A DNA stretch of 40,437 nt, from contig JAFIGA010000292.1 of the NCBI GenBank assembly GCA_020831715.1, positions 1 to 40,437 on the forward strand, read 5' to 3'. The position numbers and the translations under genes are program-made. This DNA comes from Leptospira sp. (GTDB lineage Bacteria; Spirochaetota; Leptospiria; Leptospirales; Leptospiraceae). The notes beneath the pieces were generated by a model. It saw only the letters and a list, made by a program, of their open reading frames with translations. It did not search any database and was not told where the DNA came from. This document shows positions 1 through 9,974 of the stretch, one piece after another; positions within the stretch are counted from its first letter, which is position 1, and each line of letters begins with the position of its first letter.

Positions 1-151
1 AGTAAACCAGACTTACACAACTTACTGCTCAAGCGATCCGGGCGGATCACTAAGCACTTAGCCTAATTTAATTTTCGACCAATGTCGGATTTTTCCCTTA
101 AACTTTTTTGAGACAAAAAACGTTAAGATCCCGTCCCAAAACCTCGTAATT

Positions 152-1201
152 TTAAGAATTATTTGTTCCGGACAGAGCAAGCATTCCACAAGCTCCTCCG
201 ATTTCCTTGCCCGGAGATCGGCGATTCATTACGGGAACTCTGGATGCAGATTTTAATTTTGTTACAAAGTCCTCTATCATAGTATCACTGGGTCTAGTCC
301 AACCAAAGAATTCCGTGTTCAGAGGGATTACATTGAATTTACAATTCCCCACTTTTCGTGCGATCTTTCCCAATAGTTGAATATGCTTATCACTCATATT
401 CACTCCGGGGATCATCACATATTCAAATGTTATCGTTCGACCCAATTCACGAACAAAACGTTCTGCCGCTTCAATCAATTTATCCAGACCGAATTTTTCA
501 TTCACATCCATAATTTCAGAACGAGTATTCGGGTCAGGCTGATTTAAGGATATGGCAAAATTAAAAGGCTCTTTATTATCAATATAACGGTGTATCCCCG
601 GAACAACTCCCGCTGTTGAGATAGTAATACGTTTTGCCCCAAGATTCCATGCTTCGGGATGATGTAAAATCGTTGCCGCACGCATTACTTCAAAGTAATT
701 GTGGAGAGGCTCTCCCATTCCCATAAAAACGATATTCGTTGCATGATCACCCACAATTCGTTCCACGCTCAAAACCTGATCCAATATCTGCCATGTCTTG
801 AGATTGCCTTGAAATGGCAATTTCGCTGTAGCACAGAATGAGCAATTTAGAGTGCACCCAACTTGGGATGATATGCAAATTGTTTTTCTGGCACCATCAC
901 CTCGTGGAATCCAAACCGCCTCCACTTCTTTACCACCTTCCAATTTAAAAGTGAATTTCTGGGTTCCGTCTTCGGAAACCATGTGAAAACCTACAGGTAG
1001 ATCGGCAAGTTCGATATATTCGGAAAGTTTTGCCCGTAAGGGCTTGGGTAGATTGGTAAATTCTTCCCAAGTTCTGTATTTATGTTTATACAGACCTTGG
1101 AAAATTTGCATCCCGCGAAATGCGGGTTCGCCTAAAGTTTTTAAAAACTCGGAGAGTTCTTGGATAGTCTTCCCCTTAGGTTGGAATTTTTCTTCCTTCA
1201 T
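152..1201 (-). CDS. rlmN: 23S rRNA (adenine-2503-C2)-methyltransferase / tRNA A37 methyltransferase RlmN
   Basis: A radical-SAM enzyme of 349 residues, the usual RlmN length. The [4Fe-4S] ligands form a C-x3-C-x2-C motif at Cys116, Cys120 and Cys123. The GMGEPL SAM-contact motif is at 161-166. The C-terminal GGACGML places Cys338 where RlmN carries its mechanistic methyl-bearing cysteine. By family knowledge it methylates C2 of A2503 in 23S rRNA and A37 of some tRNAs in the cytoplasm. Its ATG overlaps the sufB stop codon as ATGA, so it is probably translationally coupled to sufB and shares its transcript. The related resistance enzyme Cfr is a less likely alternative, given the housekeeping context. 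Confidence 0.95.
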   Translation of the reverse strand: MKEEKFQPKGKTIQELSEFLKTLGEPAFRGMQIFQGLYKHKYRTWEEFTNLPKPLRAKLSEYIELADLPVGFHMVSEDGTQKFTFKLEGGKEVEAVWIPRGDGARKTICISSQVGCTLNCSFCATAKLPFQGNLKTWQILDQVLSVERIVGDHATNIVFMGMGEPLHNYFEVMRAATILHHPEAWNLGAKRITISTAGVVPGIHRYIDNKEPFNFAISLNQPDPNTRSEIMDVNEKFGLDKLIEAAERFVRELGRTITFEYVMIPGVNMSDKHIQLLGKIARKVGNCKFNVIPLNTEFFGWTRPSDTMIEDFVTKLKSASRVPVMNRRSPGKEIGGACGMLALSGTNNS

Positions 1202-2598
1202 GCATTCTCTTCAATCACATGACCGTCTTCCAAGATCATACGAATAAGCTTTGTCATCTCAGAGGAATATTCCACATCCAAATGTTTGGTGACACCTTCA
1301 CAGAACCCATTGATGATCAAAAGCTTGGCATCATCCTCGGATAGACCACGAGATTGTAGATAGAATAATTGATCCTCATCTATCTTGGAAACAGTTGCTT
1401 CATAGTTGAGGCTTCCCTGTCCACCACTCACATCATTGTAAGGATAGGCATGGGATTGTGATCTGTCATCCATCATGAGTCCATCACATTTGATATGGGA
1501 ATAGGCACCCTTACTGGAAGATTCGAACTTCACCAAACCACGGTAAGAATTTATTCCTCCATCCAAAGATACACCCTTGGCTAGAATATTGGATCTTGTA
1601 TTCTTTCCTATATGAATGATTCTTGCACCCGTATCTTGAACTTGTCCATTTCCGGCAAATGCAAGAGACAATACATCCCCGGTCGAGTTATCGCCTTTCA
1701 AGACAATGCCGGGATATTTGATTGTGTTGGCACCGATATTACAATCCGTCCAGGTAATGTGAGCATTCTCGTAACAGATCCCTCTCTTCACAGTCCAGTT
1801 GTACATATTTTTCTTCCAATTCTGAATGGTTGTATATTCAATCTTCGCATCTTTGAGTGCGACCAATTCAACAACTGCAGTGTGGAAATTAGTTCCCTTA
1901 TCTTGAACCGATGTACAACCTTCACTGTATTCAATGGTTGCTCCTTCATCGGCAATGAGTAGAGTTCGTTCATATTGACCCGAAGACTCAGCTGTAACTT
2001 TGAAATAAGCTTGAAGAGGCATAGGCGTCTTCACACCCTTGGGAACATAGGCGAAACTCCCTCCACTGAAGACACATGAATTCAATGCGGCAAATTTATT
2101 ATCCCCCGGAGTCACAACCGATCCTATATATTTACGGACTAAATCCGGGTATTCTTGGATTGCAGTGTCTATATCACAGAAAATGATTCCCAAGTCGGTA
2201 AGTTCTTTTTTTACATTGGCATAAATCGTCTCGGAATCATTCATGGTTTCAATTCCGGCAAGATATTTTCTTTCATGCTCCGGAATTCCCAATTTCTCGA
2301 AACTACGAAGAATCTCGGGATCCACATCATCCCAGGATTTTTTCTTCTTTTGATTGGTTCCTACATAATGAACGTAATTTTCCAAATCAATCTTTGCTTC
2401 CGGGATGAATCCCCACTGAGGCATTACTTTATTTTCATATACTTCAAATGATTTCAATCGAAACTCAGTCAACCAACCCGGTTCATTTTTAATGTGAGAA
2501 ATGGATTCTACAACCTTACGCGAGAGTCCCTTGGGGAATCCATCCGCTTTGTAAAATTCTTGATTGCCTGTATGTTCTTTTTCTGCGACTGTTGACAT
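1198..2598 (-). CDS. sufB: Fe-S cluster assembly scaffold protein SufB
   Basis: Matches SufB throughout its 466 residues, slightly shorter than the 495 of E. coli. By alignment from the C-terminus, Cys371 (in IKCDGLMM) corresponds to E. coli Cys405 and Glu400 to Glu434, the residues tied to nascent cluster assembly. It normally works as a SufBC2D scaffold that builds Fe-S clusters in the cytoplasm. Here no sufC, sufD, sufS or sufU is adjacent; the gene pairs only with rlmN, which overlaps its stop. A GGAGAGG ribosome site precedes the ATG. It has its own promoter, overlapped by a palindrome, in the 62-base gap after the glutamate dehydrogenase gene, suggesting regulation separate from the genes upstream. 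Confidence 0.95.
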   Translation of the reverse strand: MSTVAEKEHTGNQEFYKADGFPKGLSRKVVESISHIKNEPGWLTEFRLKSFEVYENKVMPQWGFIPEAKIDLENYVHYVGTNQKKKKSWDDVDPEILRSFEKLGIPEHERKYLAGIETMNDSETIYANVKKELTDLGIIFCDIDTAIQEYPDLVRKYIGSVVTPGDNKFAALNSCVFSGGSFAYVPKGVKTPMPLQAYFKVTAESSGQYERTLLIADEGATIEYSEGCTSVQDKGTNFHTAVVELVALKDAKIEYTTIQNWKKNMYNWTVKRGICYENAHITWTDCNIGANTIKYPGIVLKGDNSTGDVLSLAFAGNGQVQDTGARIIHIGKNTRSNILAKGVSLDGGINSYRGLVKFESSSKGAYSHIKCDGLMMDDRSQSHAYPYNDVSGGQGSLNYEATVSKIDEDQLFYLQSRGLSEDDAKLLIINGFCEGVTKHLDVEYSSEMTKLIRMILEDGHVIEENA

Positions 2599-2619
2599 AG
2601 TTTCTACCTCTCCTTTTCC

Positions 2620-2647
2620 ATTTTAGAAACATTCTAAAAAATGTCAA
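2620..2647 (-). promoter_or_regulatory. sufB promoter (TTGACA, 16-base spacer, TAAAAT)
   Basis: On the minus strand a perfect -35 TTGACA (2647-2642) is followed by a 16-base spacer and a one-mismatch -10 TAAAAT (2625-2620). The ATG of sufB lies about 20 bases further on, leaving a very short leader that holds the ribosome site. This is the best sigma70-type promoter seen in the window. Confidence 0.65.
2621..2639. promoter_or_regulatory. Palindromic operator over the sufB promoter, ICE/Fur-family-like
   Basis: TTTTAGAA-ACA-TTCTAAAA is a perfect 8+3+8 inverted repeat. It fills most of the spacer and nearly all of the -10 of the sufB promoter, so a bound protein would block RNA polymerase. The core matches the iron control element TTTAGAA-N3-TTCTAAA recognised by the Fur-family regulator Irr in alphaproteobacteria, where suf genes are among known iron-regulated targets. 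That a spirochaete Fur/PerR/Irr relative binds it is inference. Confidence 0.55.
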
Positions 2648-2660
2648 GTAAGCTCTATTG

Positions 2661-5600
2661 CTAGCTCACAATCGTTTTCATGCCTTGTCTTTCTTCATCG
2701 TTCAACACATGACTCCAAGAATCGATCCAAGTAGGATCGGGTTTCTTTTGATCGGAAAACTTCTGACAGATGGAAGACCTGAGCTTACTGACAGTTTGGA
2801 GAACTTCTTTCTCTTTAGACTTATCTCGATACAAGGCAAGTTTATCCAAAGCACTGTCTAGATTTCTTTCTACCATAAATAAGAGCAGCTTGCGAAGAAA
2901 AATAGGGATTTCTTCCTCTTGTTGCGGATAGAGAGAGGAAGTCCTTGAGCCCATAAAGTTCACAATAAAATTCACAGCTCGAGTTGTGGAGATTTCATTC
3001 TGCAAGGGATGAGAAAATAATTCTTCGCGGTAGGTATTCACTAAACTTTTGGGGAAGTAATTCAAGTATAAATCAGTAAAGTCTCCGGGCGAAAACACCT
3101 CAGCCTTAAGGCAGATGTCGTATAACCTCATCTTTTCCTCGGCAAGCTGATTCGACAAAACAGGCCTCGATTTCGGAGGATTGGTTGCGTCCATTTCGGA
3201 CTCATATCTATCCACATTAATAGCTAAACTCTGGAGCTCATTGTTTAATAGAACAGAATGAACAACTTCCTTGTCAATTTTCAATAGGATCTCATCTCTT
3301 TCTTCAGAATCACTAATCTTGCCCATTTCCAAGAGTTCATTCATGAATATCTTTAGATTCACTTCATGATCACTCAGATCTACGCCGGCTGAATTATCTA
3401 TTGCATCCGTAAATATTGATCCACCTAATTTATCGTATTCAATTCTCGCCGCTTGGGTGAATCCTAAATTGCCACCTTCTGATACGGCATTGGCACGAAG
3501 TGCATTCGCATCCACCCTTACATCATTATTGGAGGGATCACCCACCTTGGAATTTTCTTCGGAACTTGCCTTCACATAGGTTCCAATCCCACCGTTGTAG
3601 AGAAGATCCACAGGAGCTTTCAATATACATTGAATCAATTCTGACCCGGATAGGTGGGTATTGCTAATTCCCAAAGCCTCTCTTGCTTGAGGAGAAATGG
3701 AAATTGATTTCTCGGTTCGATTCCACACTCCCCCACCTTGCGATATCAATTTCAAATCATAATTATCCCATCCCGATTGATTGGAATGAAAAAGTCTCTT
3801 TCTTTCTTCATAACTCTGAGCGGAATCCGGAGTTGGATCCAAGAATATATGCTTGTGATTGAATGCGGCAATGAGTTTATAATGCTTGGATTCCAACAAT
3901 CCATTACCGAATACATCTCCTCCCATATCACCGATTCCCACCAAGGTGATGGCTTCACTTCGAAAATCAATTCCCAATAGCCTTAGATTTCTGTCCGCAG
4001 TAACCAATGCTCCCCTTGCCGTAATTCCATATTGCTTATGTGAATAACCTCTTGATCCTCCCGATGCGAAAGCATCACCTAACCAAAAGTTCGATTTTTC
4101 CGAAATAGAATTAGCTGTATCCGAAAGCTGTGCGGTGCCCTTATCTGCCGCAACCACAAGATAGGGATCGGCTTCATCCAAAGCGAAGGGTGGATTCCCT
4201 GAAGCATTGTCGAAGGGAATAATCTCACCTTTACTTCTATTATCCACCAATCCCAATAGACCGGATATATAAAATTTATAGGCTGAAACCATATCCAATT
4301 CTTTTTTCAATAAAGCATTGGGGGTCAGAACAAAGGATCCTTTCGAACCTACCGGAACAATGATGGAATTTTTGATCATCTGAGTCTTCATAAGACTCAA
4401 GAGTTCTGTTCGGTAATCACTGATTCGATCACTCCAACGAATTCCACCTCGTGCAACAGCACCTCCTCTCAGATGTATGCCCTGAAAATAATTCGAATAT
4501 ACGAATGTTTCTCTATAGGGTCTAGGATCGGGCAAGGACTCAGGTATGGAACTATCAATCTTGAAGCTAAAATAATCCCTTTCCATTCCGGTTCTTGGAT
4601 CGATTCTTGTTCCGAAAAAATCAGTTCGAAGAATAGATAGAGCTGAGGAAGCAAAAGCATGTAAGGCATCATCTTCTCGAATGGTCTTACCTGCATCTGC
4701 TTCTATTTTTATTAAATCTTTGGATGCCGGTTTTCCTTCCCTAAACGTTGTTTTAAAATATTCCCAGACTACATTGGCAAGATTAGGATGATCTACCAGA
4801 TAACGATTGAATTCTTCCGGATTGAAAACCACATTGGATTGAAGACAATAATCCCTGATAGCCTTGGCGAAAACCAACCCATTCTCATCCAATTCGGACC
4901 AAAGAATAATCTCTGAGAGTGAGTCGGAACGAATCTTTCCGATCATCGTGTAATAAAAAACTTTTTGGATTCTATTGTATAAATTCTTTTTATTTTCTAT
5001 ATGGTGAAAGAAAAATTCTGACTTAGCATAAACTTTGGACTTATACTTAAAATGATAAACCCTCTGACTTATAGGCGAAAGACCCATATCATTCAATATT
5101 TTTACCCATTGAGAAAGAAAAAATTTCATCCTAGGTGTAACTGCATGTAAAATGGTGGTATCCGGTCTCTTGGTGATTTCAATGTTCAATTCATCATCTC
5201 CCAATGCCTCTACCATTTTTAAATCTTGGATGCAGAGTTCAGGCGTATGAGTTGCCTTGTAATCTTCATGGAATTCAACAGCTTCCTTTGGAAAATCTGT
5301 TTTGAAACTTTCCAACCATTTCAATTCCAAATGATCTTGCCATGTTCTAAATGAATACTCGACTCTGGATGACGCATCAAACATTTTCTGAGACGTCAAC
5401 TCGATAGAACGAATCAAATGGAAAGCCTCAACAAAGTTACCGCGCATAACAAAATAACGACTGATAATTGAATCGGGAAATAATTCCCTTAGCACATGAT
5501 CACTAGACTCCCAAGTGATCTCGGACCAGTTAGCCTCAGGGACGAAGCTAATGAGAAGCCCCATATCATCATTCACAATCACCCCTACCGAGCGGAGAGC

Positions 5601-6569
5601 GTTTCTTAAGGAATGCTCCAACGTAGCCGAATGAATATTGATATACGATTTTTCGGGAAGTAGAAAAATTAATTCAGTCGGGATATAATTGAACATCATT
5701 CTGGTCGTTCTACCCAGACCGGAGAATGGCTCAATCATCTCCCTTTTTAAAAATTCATGAAAGCGATCTCGATAATAAGGGATATCAACCAAAGCAGACG
5801 CCTTGGCAAATTGATTCAAACATCCAATAAATAATATCTTTGTATTTTTTTGTATAAAGCAGACATAAAAGTATCTTTCATCTCCCAAAAAAGATTTCGA
5901 AACAGACTCGAAGCATTCTATCCTTTCTTCATTTCCGATTGCTTGAAGACCTTGGAACCAAGCGACTGAAGCTTCTTCAATGTCCACATTTCCAAAATTT
6001 TTTACAGGCTGGTTGGATTTTATAACAGAACAACCTTCCCAAACATAGCTTTTTGCCAAGAGCCATTCTTGGAGATCTTGTATGTTCTGTGACCAAGAAA
6101 TACCGGACTCCTGATTCCAATTATTGAACTCTTTAAAATCCAATGTAAGATCTTTTATTTTTTTATAGGATGCATGAATACCTTCTTTTACTTTTTCCAG
6201 CAACTCAGTCCTAACACCTAGTATTTCGATATAATACAATTCCTTACCTGGTTGTGGATGAAAATGCAAACTCCTTCCCACATTTAATTCCAGCAGCTGA
6301 ATTGCTTTACGAATCCTGGAGGCAAAAAAAGGAAGAGAGTCACAAACTATAATAAGGATCGTATGTTGTCTTCTAAGGAGAGGATCTTCAGATCCGGGAA
6401 TATAAATTCCGGAATCCACTTCCTCATCGTTGTTAAATTGGCAATAATAGCGCTGTATTTCTTTCTCCAAATTGTTTAATTCTGTTGGAGAATAGAAATC
6501 TCTAAATAAAGATCCTAAAGACTTGTCAAAATTTCTGTGGAAATTTTCCGCATCAAGAATTTCTTGCAT
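2661..6569 (-). CDS. Large NAD-specific glutamate dehydrogenase (L-GDH family)
   Basis: Oxidatively deaminates glutamate to 2-oxoglutarate with NAD, feeding carbon into the TCA cycle. The catalytic core, roughly residues 640-1110, has the hallmark L-GDH motifs in order: [15 protein letters not shown] near 700, [10 protein letters not shown] near 740, AADKGTA then [11 protein letters not shown] near 820, [15 protein letters not shown] near 880, and NGGIGTYVK near 990. The long N-terminal region is divergent and probably regulatory. At 1302 residues it lies between the roughly 1000-residue (115 kDa) and 1500-1700-residue (180 kDa) classes. The start has a good AAGGA site, and the first 17 bases overlap the end of the upstream carbonic-anhydrase-like gene, implying coupling. 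The 2-oxoglutarate dehydrogenase genes lie just beyond, on the other strand. Confidence 0.92.
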   Translation of the reverse strand: MQEILDAENFHRNFDKSLGSLFRDFYSPTELNNLEKEIQRYYCQFNNDEEVDSGIYIPGSEDPLLRRQHTILIIVCDSLPFFASRIRKAIQLLELNVGRSLHFHPQPGKELYYIEILGVRTELLEKVKEGIHASYKKIKDLTLDFKEFNNWNQESGISWSQNIQDLQEWLLAKSYVWEGCSVIKSNQPVKNFGNVDIEEASVAWFQGLQAIGNEERIECFESVSKSFLGDERYFYVCFIQKNTKILFIGCLNQFAKASALVDIPYYRDRFHEFLKREMIEPFSGLGRTTRMMFNYIPTELIFLLPEKSYINIHSATLEHSLRNALRSVGVIVNDDMGLLISFVPEANWSEITWESSDHVLRELFPDSIISRYFVMRGNFVEAFHLIRSIELTSQKMFDASSRVEYSFRTWQDHLELKWLESFKTDFPKEAVEFHEDYKATHTPELCIQDLKMVEALGDDELNIEITKRPDTTILHAVTPRMKFFLSQWVKILNDMGLSPISQRVYHFKYKSKVYAKSEFFFHHIENKKNLYNRIQKVFYYTMIGKIRSDSLSEIILWSELDENGLVFAKAIRDYCLQSNVVFNPEEFNRYLVDHPNLANVVWEYFKTTFREGKPASKDLIKIEADAGKTIREDDALHAFASSALSILRTDFFGTRIDPRTGMERDYFSFKIDSSIPESLPDPRPYRETFVYSNYFQGIHLRGGAVARGGIRWSDRISDYRTELLSLMKTQMIKNSIIVPVGSKGSFVLTPNALLKKELDMVSAYKFYISGLLGLVDNRSKGEIIPFDNASGNPPFALDEADPYLVVAADKGTAQLSDTANSISEKSNFWLGDAFASGGSRGYSHKQYGITARGALVTADRNLRLLGIDFRSEAITLVGIGDMGGDVFGNGLLESKHYKLIAAFNHKHIFLDPTPDSAQSYEERKRLFHSNQSGWDNYDLKLISQGGGVWNRTEKSISISPQAREALGISNTHLSGSELIQCILKAPVDLLYNGGIGTYVKASSEENSKVGDPSNNDVRVDANALRANAVSEGGNLGFTQAARIEYDKLGGSIFTDAIDNSAGVDLSDHEVNLKIFMNELLEMGKISDSEERDEILLKIDKEVVHSVLLNNELQSLAINVDRYESEMDATNPPKSRPVLSNQLAEEKMRLYDICLKAEVFSPGDFTDLYLNYFPKSLVNTYREELFSHPLQNEISTTRAVNFIVNFMGSRTSSLYPQQEEEIPIFLRKLLLFMVERNLDSALDKLALYRDKSKEKEVLQTVSKLRSSICQKFSDQKKPDPTWIDSWSHVLNDEERQGMKTIVS

Positions 6570-7083
6570 GTATTCCTTCTTCTAGATAGTTGTTTTTGTA
6601 TTTCCGGTAATTCTCTGCGGTTCTGGTGATGATTTCTCTTTCCTTCTCATTTATGTCTCGGACAATTTTCGCCGGGCTACCCATCACCAAAACACCCGGA
6701 GGAATTTTTTTACCCGGAGTAACTAATGACCCGGCGGCTACAAATGAGAATTCACCCAGTTCCACATCATCCATAATTGTAGCACCCATTCCCACAAAGG
6801 AATTGTCCTTTAAAGTGCATCCATGGAGTGTTACTCTATGCCCCAAAGAAACATTGTTCCCAATGTTTACAGGATAGACATTTCTTGCGACATGAATTAG
6901 AGACATATCTTGAATGTTGACATTTTCTCCAATCCTTATGTAATTCACATCTCCACGAATTAGACATTGGAACCAGATAGAAGAATTTTTTCCGATGTGC
7001 ACATCTCCTATTATTTCAGCTGAGGGCGCAATAAACGCGGTTGGATCGATGAGGGGCTTTTTTCCTTGGAATTCGTAAATCAT
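6553..7083 (-). CDS. Gamma-carbonic anhydrase-like hexapeptide-repeat protein (YrdA/PaaY family)
   Basis: A left-handed beta-helix protein built from hexapeptide repeats, 176 residues from the ATG chosen here. The family signature [18 protein letters not shown] is present. The three histidines that bind the metal in Cam-type enzymes are kept, in SLIHV (His64), GHR (His82) and TLHGC (His87). I chose the ATG at 7083 because AGGA lies 9 bases upstream and the N-terminus [10 protein letters not shown] matches the family. An upstream in-frame TTG at 7119 has no ribosome site. Function could be CO2 hydration or a related activity; many members are poorly characterised. It leads into the glutamate dehydrogenase gene with a 17-base overlap. 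Confidence 0.85.
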   Translation of the reverse strand: MIYEFQGKKPLIDPTAFIAPSAEIIGDVHIGKNSSIWFQCLIRGDVNYIRIGENVNIQDMSLIHVARNVYPVNIGNNVSLGHRVTLHGCTLKDNSFVGMGATIMDDVELGEFSFVAAGSLVTPGKKIPPGVLVMGSPAKIVRDINEKEREIITRTAENYRKYKNNYLEEGIHARNS

Positions 7084-7239
7084 ACAAGTGTATCCTAATG
7101 GAATTGTGAAAAATAACAAGTATTTTTAGTTTTTTGATTTTTTCCTTTACAGAAATTCCCAACCAAAGGAGGATTCAATTAGATCGTATGATTATTCTCC
7201 GTAATACTATTCAATTCAAATCAATCTATAGGAATCTCA

Positions 7240-8496
7240 ATGGCACAAGATATTAAAGTCCCTGAAATGGGTGAGTCAATCACCGAAGCAACCATTCTTA
7301 CCTGGACCAAAAACGAAGGCGACTCAGTGGATGCCGACGAAGTCCTTGCCGAACTCGAAACTGATAAAGTTACAATGGAAGTTAGAGCCCCCGGTGCGGG
7401 CAACCTGGCGAAAATACTCAAACAAGTTGGCGATACAGTGACTGTTGGTGAAGTAATCGGGCATATAGGTGAAGGAGCCGGAAGCGGTTCGTCATCTGCA
7501 CCCAAGCCGGCTGAAACCAAAGCACCATCCTCTTCGGAAAGTGCTCCGCCTCAGTCCGGTGCCGCGGCAAACGACACCATCCCTCCTGCGGCAATGAAAC
7601 TCATCCAAGAAAATGGTCTCAACCCGAAAGACATAAAGGGCACAGGAAGAAATGGACAGATTACCAAAGAAGATGTGGTTTTATTTTTGGAAAAGAAGCC
7701 TGCTTCTTCCGGGTCACATTCCGCTACCGCTTCTACTCCGGCAAAATCTTCTTCCCCTGAAATTCCCAAAGTAACTCCTAAAAACCGAGGGGATGAGCCT
7801 AGAGAAAAAGTTGTCCCCATGACTAAACTTCGTCAAACTATTGCGAGACGACTTGTTGAGTCGCAACAAAACGCAGCTATACTTACAACATTTAACGAAG
7901 TGGATATGCACAATCTAATGGCTCTCAGATCAACTTACAAAGATAAGTTCAAAGAGAAGCATAATGTCGGATTGGGGTTTATGAGTTTTTTCACTAAAGC
8001 AGTGATCTATGCCCTAAAAGAAGTTCCCGAAATCAATGCCGAGATACGAGGAACTGATATCATATACAAGAACTTCTACGATATTGGAGTTGCAGTAGGA
8101 GGACCCAAAGGTCTTGTTGTTCCTATCGTTCGGGATGCTGATCTTCTTTCTCTTGCTGAAATCGAAAGTGAAATAGCAAGACTTGCACAAAAAGTAAAAG
8201 AAGGCAAGATTTCCTTGGAAGACATGGAAGGGGGAACCTTCTCCATATCCAACGGTGGAGTTTATGGTTCTTTGATGTCAACTCCGATTATCAATCCTCC
8301 ACAAAGTGGTATATTGGGAATGCACAATATTGTGAAGCGTCCGGTTGCCATCGGTGATAAGGTGGAAATTCGTCCTATGATGTACACAGCCTTATCCTAT
8401 GACCACAGAATTGTAGATGGAAAAGGAGCTGTTACCTTCCTTGTGAAACTCAAAGAAATGATTGAAGACCCTGCTCGTCTTCTATTGGAAGTGTAA
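7240..8496 (+). CDS. sucB: Dihydrolipoyllysine-residue succinyltransferase, E2 of 2-oxoglutarate dehydrogenase
   Basis: 418 residues, the usual E2o size. A single lipoyl domain at the N-terminus carries the lipoyl lysine in ETDKVTME (Lys43). A Pro/Ala/Ser-rich linker follows, then the E3/E1-binding domain ([13 protein letters not shown]) and the catalytic domain ending in SYDHRIVDG, with active-site His389 and Asp393. It transfers succinyl from lipoamide to CoA in the cytoplasm. One lipoyl domain and the neighbouring sucA favour 2-oxoglutarate over pyruvate as substrate. The ribosome site AGGA lies 6 bases before the ATG. First gene of the sucB-lpdA-sucA cluster, with lpdA starting 9 bases after its stop. 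Confidence 0.95.
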   Translation: MAQDIKVPEMGESITEATILTWTKNEGDSVDADEVLAELETDKVTMEVRAPGAGNLAKILKQVGDTVTVGEVIGHIGEGAGSGSSSAPKPAETKAPSSSESAPPQSGAAANDTIPPAAMKLIQENGLNPKDIKGTGRNGQITKEDVVLFLEKKPASSGSHSATASTPAKSSSPEIPKVTPKNRGDEPREKVVPMTKLRQTIARRLVESQQNAAILTTFNEVDMHNLMALRSTYKDKFKEKHNVGLGFMSFFTKAVIYALKEVPEINAEIRGTDIIYKNFYDIGVAVGGPKGLVVPIVRDADLLSLAEIESEIARLAQKVKEGKISLEDMEGGTFSISNGGVYGSLMSTPIINPPQSGILGMHNIVKRPVAIGDKVEIRPMMYTALSYDHRIVDGKGAVTFLVKLKEMIEDPARLLLEV

Positions 8497-8505
8497 GGAG
8501 AATTT

Positions 8506-9909
8506 ATGGAAAATTATGATGTAGTTGTGATTGGAGCAGGACCCGGTGGATATGTATGTGCCATTCGATGTGCACAACTCGGGATGAAAACTGCAATTAT
8601 TGAGAAGAGAGAAACATTGGGTGGAACCTGTTTGAATGTGGGCTGCATTCCCTCCAAAGCCCTATTAGATTCTTCTGAAGAATTTCACAAGGCGAAGCAT
8701 GGTTTGGACGTTCATGGAATTACCACCGGAGATGTGAAAATCGATGTAAAGAAGATGATCGCGAGAAAAGACAAGGTTGTGAGTGAAGTAACATCCGGCG
8801 TGGATTATCTCATGAAGAAAAATAAAATCACTCGCTATCATGGATTTGGAAAATTAAAATCCAAAACCGAGGTAGAAATTGAATTGAGTGATGGAAAAAA
8901 AGAAACCATCCAAGCCAAAAAAATCGTAATTGCTACAGGATCTATTCCTATAGATATCCCAAGTCTTCCCGTAGATGGAAAGCAAGTAATCACTTCCGAC
9001 CATGCAATTTCTTTGGAAAAAGTTCCCAAACATATGATAATAATTGGAGCGGGAGTCATCGGTTTAGAGCTGGGATCAGTCTGGTCGAGATTGGGAGCTG
9101 AGGTTACTATTGTTGAACTTATGCCAAGACTACTTGGATCAACCGATAAACAAATGGCAGCTCTTGCCCAGAGAATATTAGAAAAGCAAGGATTGAAATT
9201 TCTATTTGAACACAAAGTCACCGGTGTGGAGAAAGCAGGCAAGAATGTAAAAGTAAATGTCGAAACTCCCAAGGGTGAAAAAATTTCCTTAGAAGGTGAT
9301 ATCTGCCTTGTATCCGTAGGAAGAAGACCTTTCACAGATAATATCGGTGCGAAAGAATTAGGCATTGAGATTACCGAACGGGGAAGAATCAAAGTGCAAC
9401 CTAACGGTTTTCAGACATCTGTGGATAATATCTATGCCATCGGCGATGTTGTGGACGGCCCCATGCTTGCCCACAAGGCAGAAGATGAAGGAATTGCATT
9501 GGCGGAAAAACTAGCCGGCAAGTACGGTCATGTAAACTACGAGGCAATTCCTTGGATCGTTTATACCTGGCCGGAAATCGCTTGGGTAGGAAAAGGCGAG
9601 GAAGAACTGAAAGAGCAGGGAATTGAATACAAAGTTGGGAAGTATATGTTCAAGCCCAATGCCAGAGCCAAGGCTATGAATGAGACAGAAGGACAAGTAA
9701 AAATTCTTGCCGACAAGAAAACAGATAAGCTTCTCGGAGTCTATATAGTGGGAGCAAGAGCTTCCGATATGATTGCTGAGGCGGCAATTGCTTTTGAATT
9801 TGGAGCCAGTGCTGAGGATATAGCCAGATCGACACATGCCCATCCGACCTTATCTGAAATCATCAGGGAAGCGGCAATGGATGTGGATAAATGGTCCATT
9901 CACAGTTGA
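8506..9909 (+). CDS. lpdA: Dihydrolipoamide dehydrogenase (E3)
   Basis: FAD-dependent pyridine nucleotide-disulfide oxidoreductase that reoxidises dihydrolipoamide with NAD. It shows the FAD-binding GAGPGG at 10-15 and the redox disulfide in [13 protein letters not shown] (Cys42 and Cys47). Further on come a central NAD-binding [13 protein letters not shown], the FAD-binding IYAIGDV, and the C-terminal HAHPTLSE, in which His446 and Glu451 form the catalytic dyad contributed across the dimer. Its 467 residues are standard. The GGAG ribosome site sits in the 9-base gap after sucB, so the two are clearly co-transcribed. It may also serve other lipoyl complexes elsewhere in the genome. Confidence 0.96.
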   Translation: MENYDVVVIGAGPGGYVCAIRCAQLGMKTAIIEKRETLGGTCLNVGCIPSKALLDSSEEFHKAKHGLDVHGITTGDVKIDVKKMIARKDKVVSEVTSGVDYLMKKNKITRYHGFGKLKSKTEVEIELSDGKKETIQAKKIVIATGSIPIDIPSLPVDGKQVITSDHAISLEKVPKHMIIIGAGVIGLELGSVWSRLGAEVTIVELMPRLLGSTDKQMAALAQRILEKQGLKFLFEHKVTGVEKAGKNVKVNVETPKGEKISLEGDICLVSVGRRPFTDNIGAKELGIEITERGRIKVQPNGFQTSVDNIYAIGDVVDGPMLAHKAEDEGIALAEKLAGKYGHVNYEAIPWIVYTWPEIAWVGKGEEELKEQGIEYKVGKYMFKPNARAKAMNETEGQVKILADKKTDKLLGVYIVGARASDMIAEAAIAFEFGASAEDIARSTHAHPTLSEIIREAAMDVDKWSIHS

Positions 9910-9974
9910 TTGGTATTACAAGTCCATGAAAAAAATAATTAAATTATAGAACAGACAAGAGTGAGTTTAGCAAA

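Noticed and set aside
35..48. Palindrome GATCCG-GG-CGGATC
   Set aside because: Short, alone, and not near a promoter; it may be part of a coding tail. No function can be supported.
1..66. Plus-strand frame open from the left edge to TAA at 64-66, followed by a small CGAC/GTCG hairpin and a T run at 76-92
   Set aside because: It could be the tail of a convergent gene, but 21 codons with no recognisable sequence are too little; a second frame is also open there.
104..120. Inverted repeat TTTTTTG-AGA-CAAAAAA downstream of rlmN
   Set aside because: The stem has a single G-C pair, so it is an unlikely terminator.
8838..9392. 184-codon minus-strand frame opposite lpdA
   Set aside because: A shadow of the conserved lpdA frame; no ribosome site or recognisable motif.
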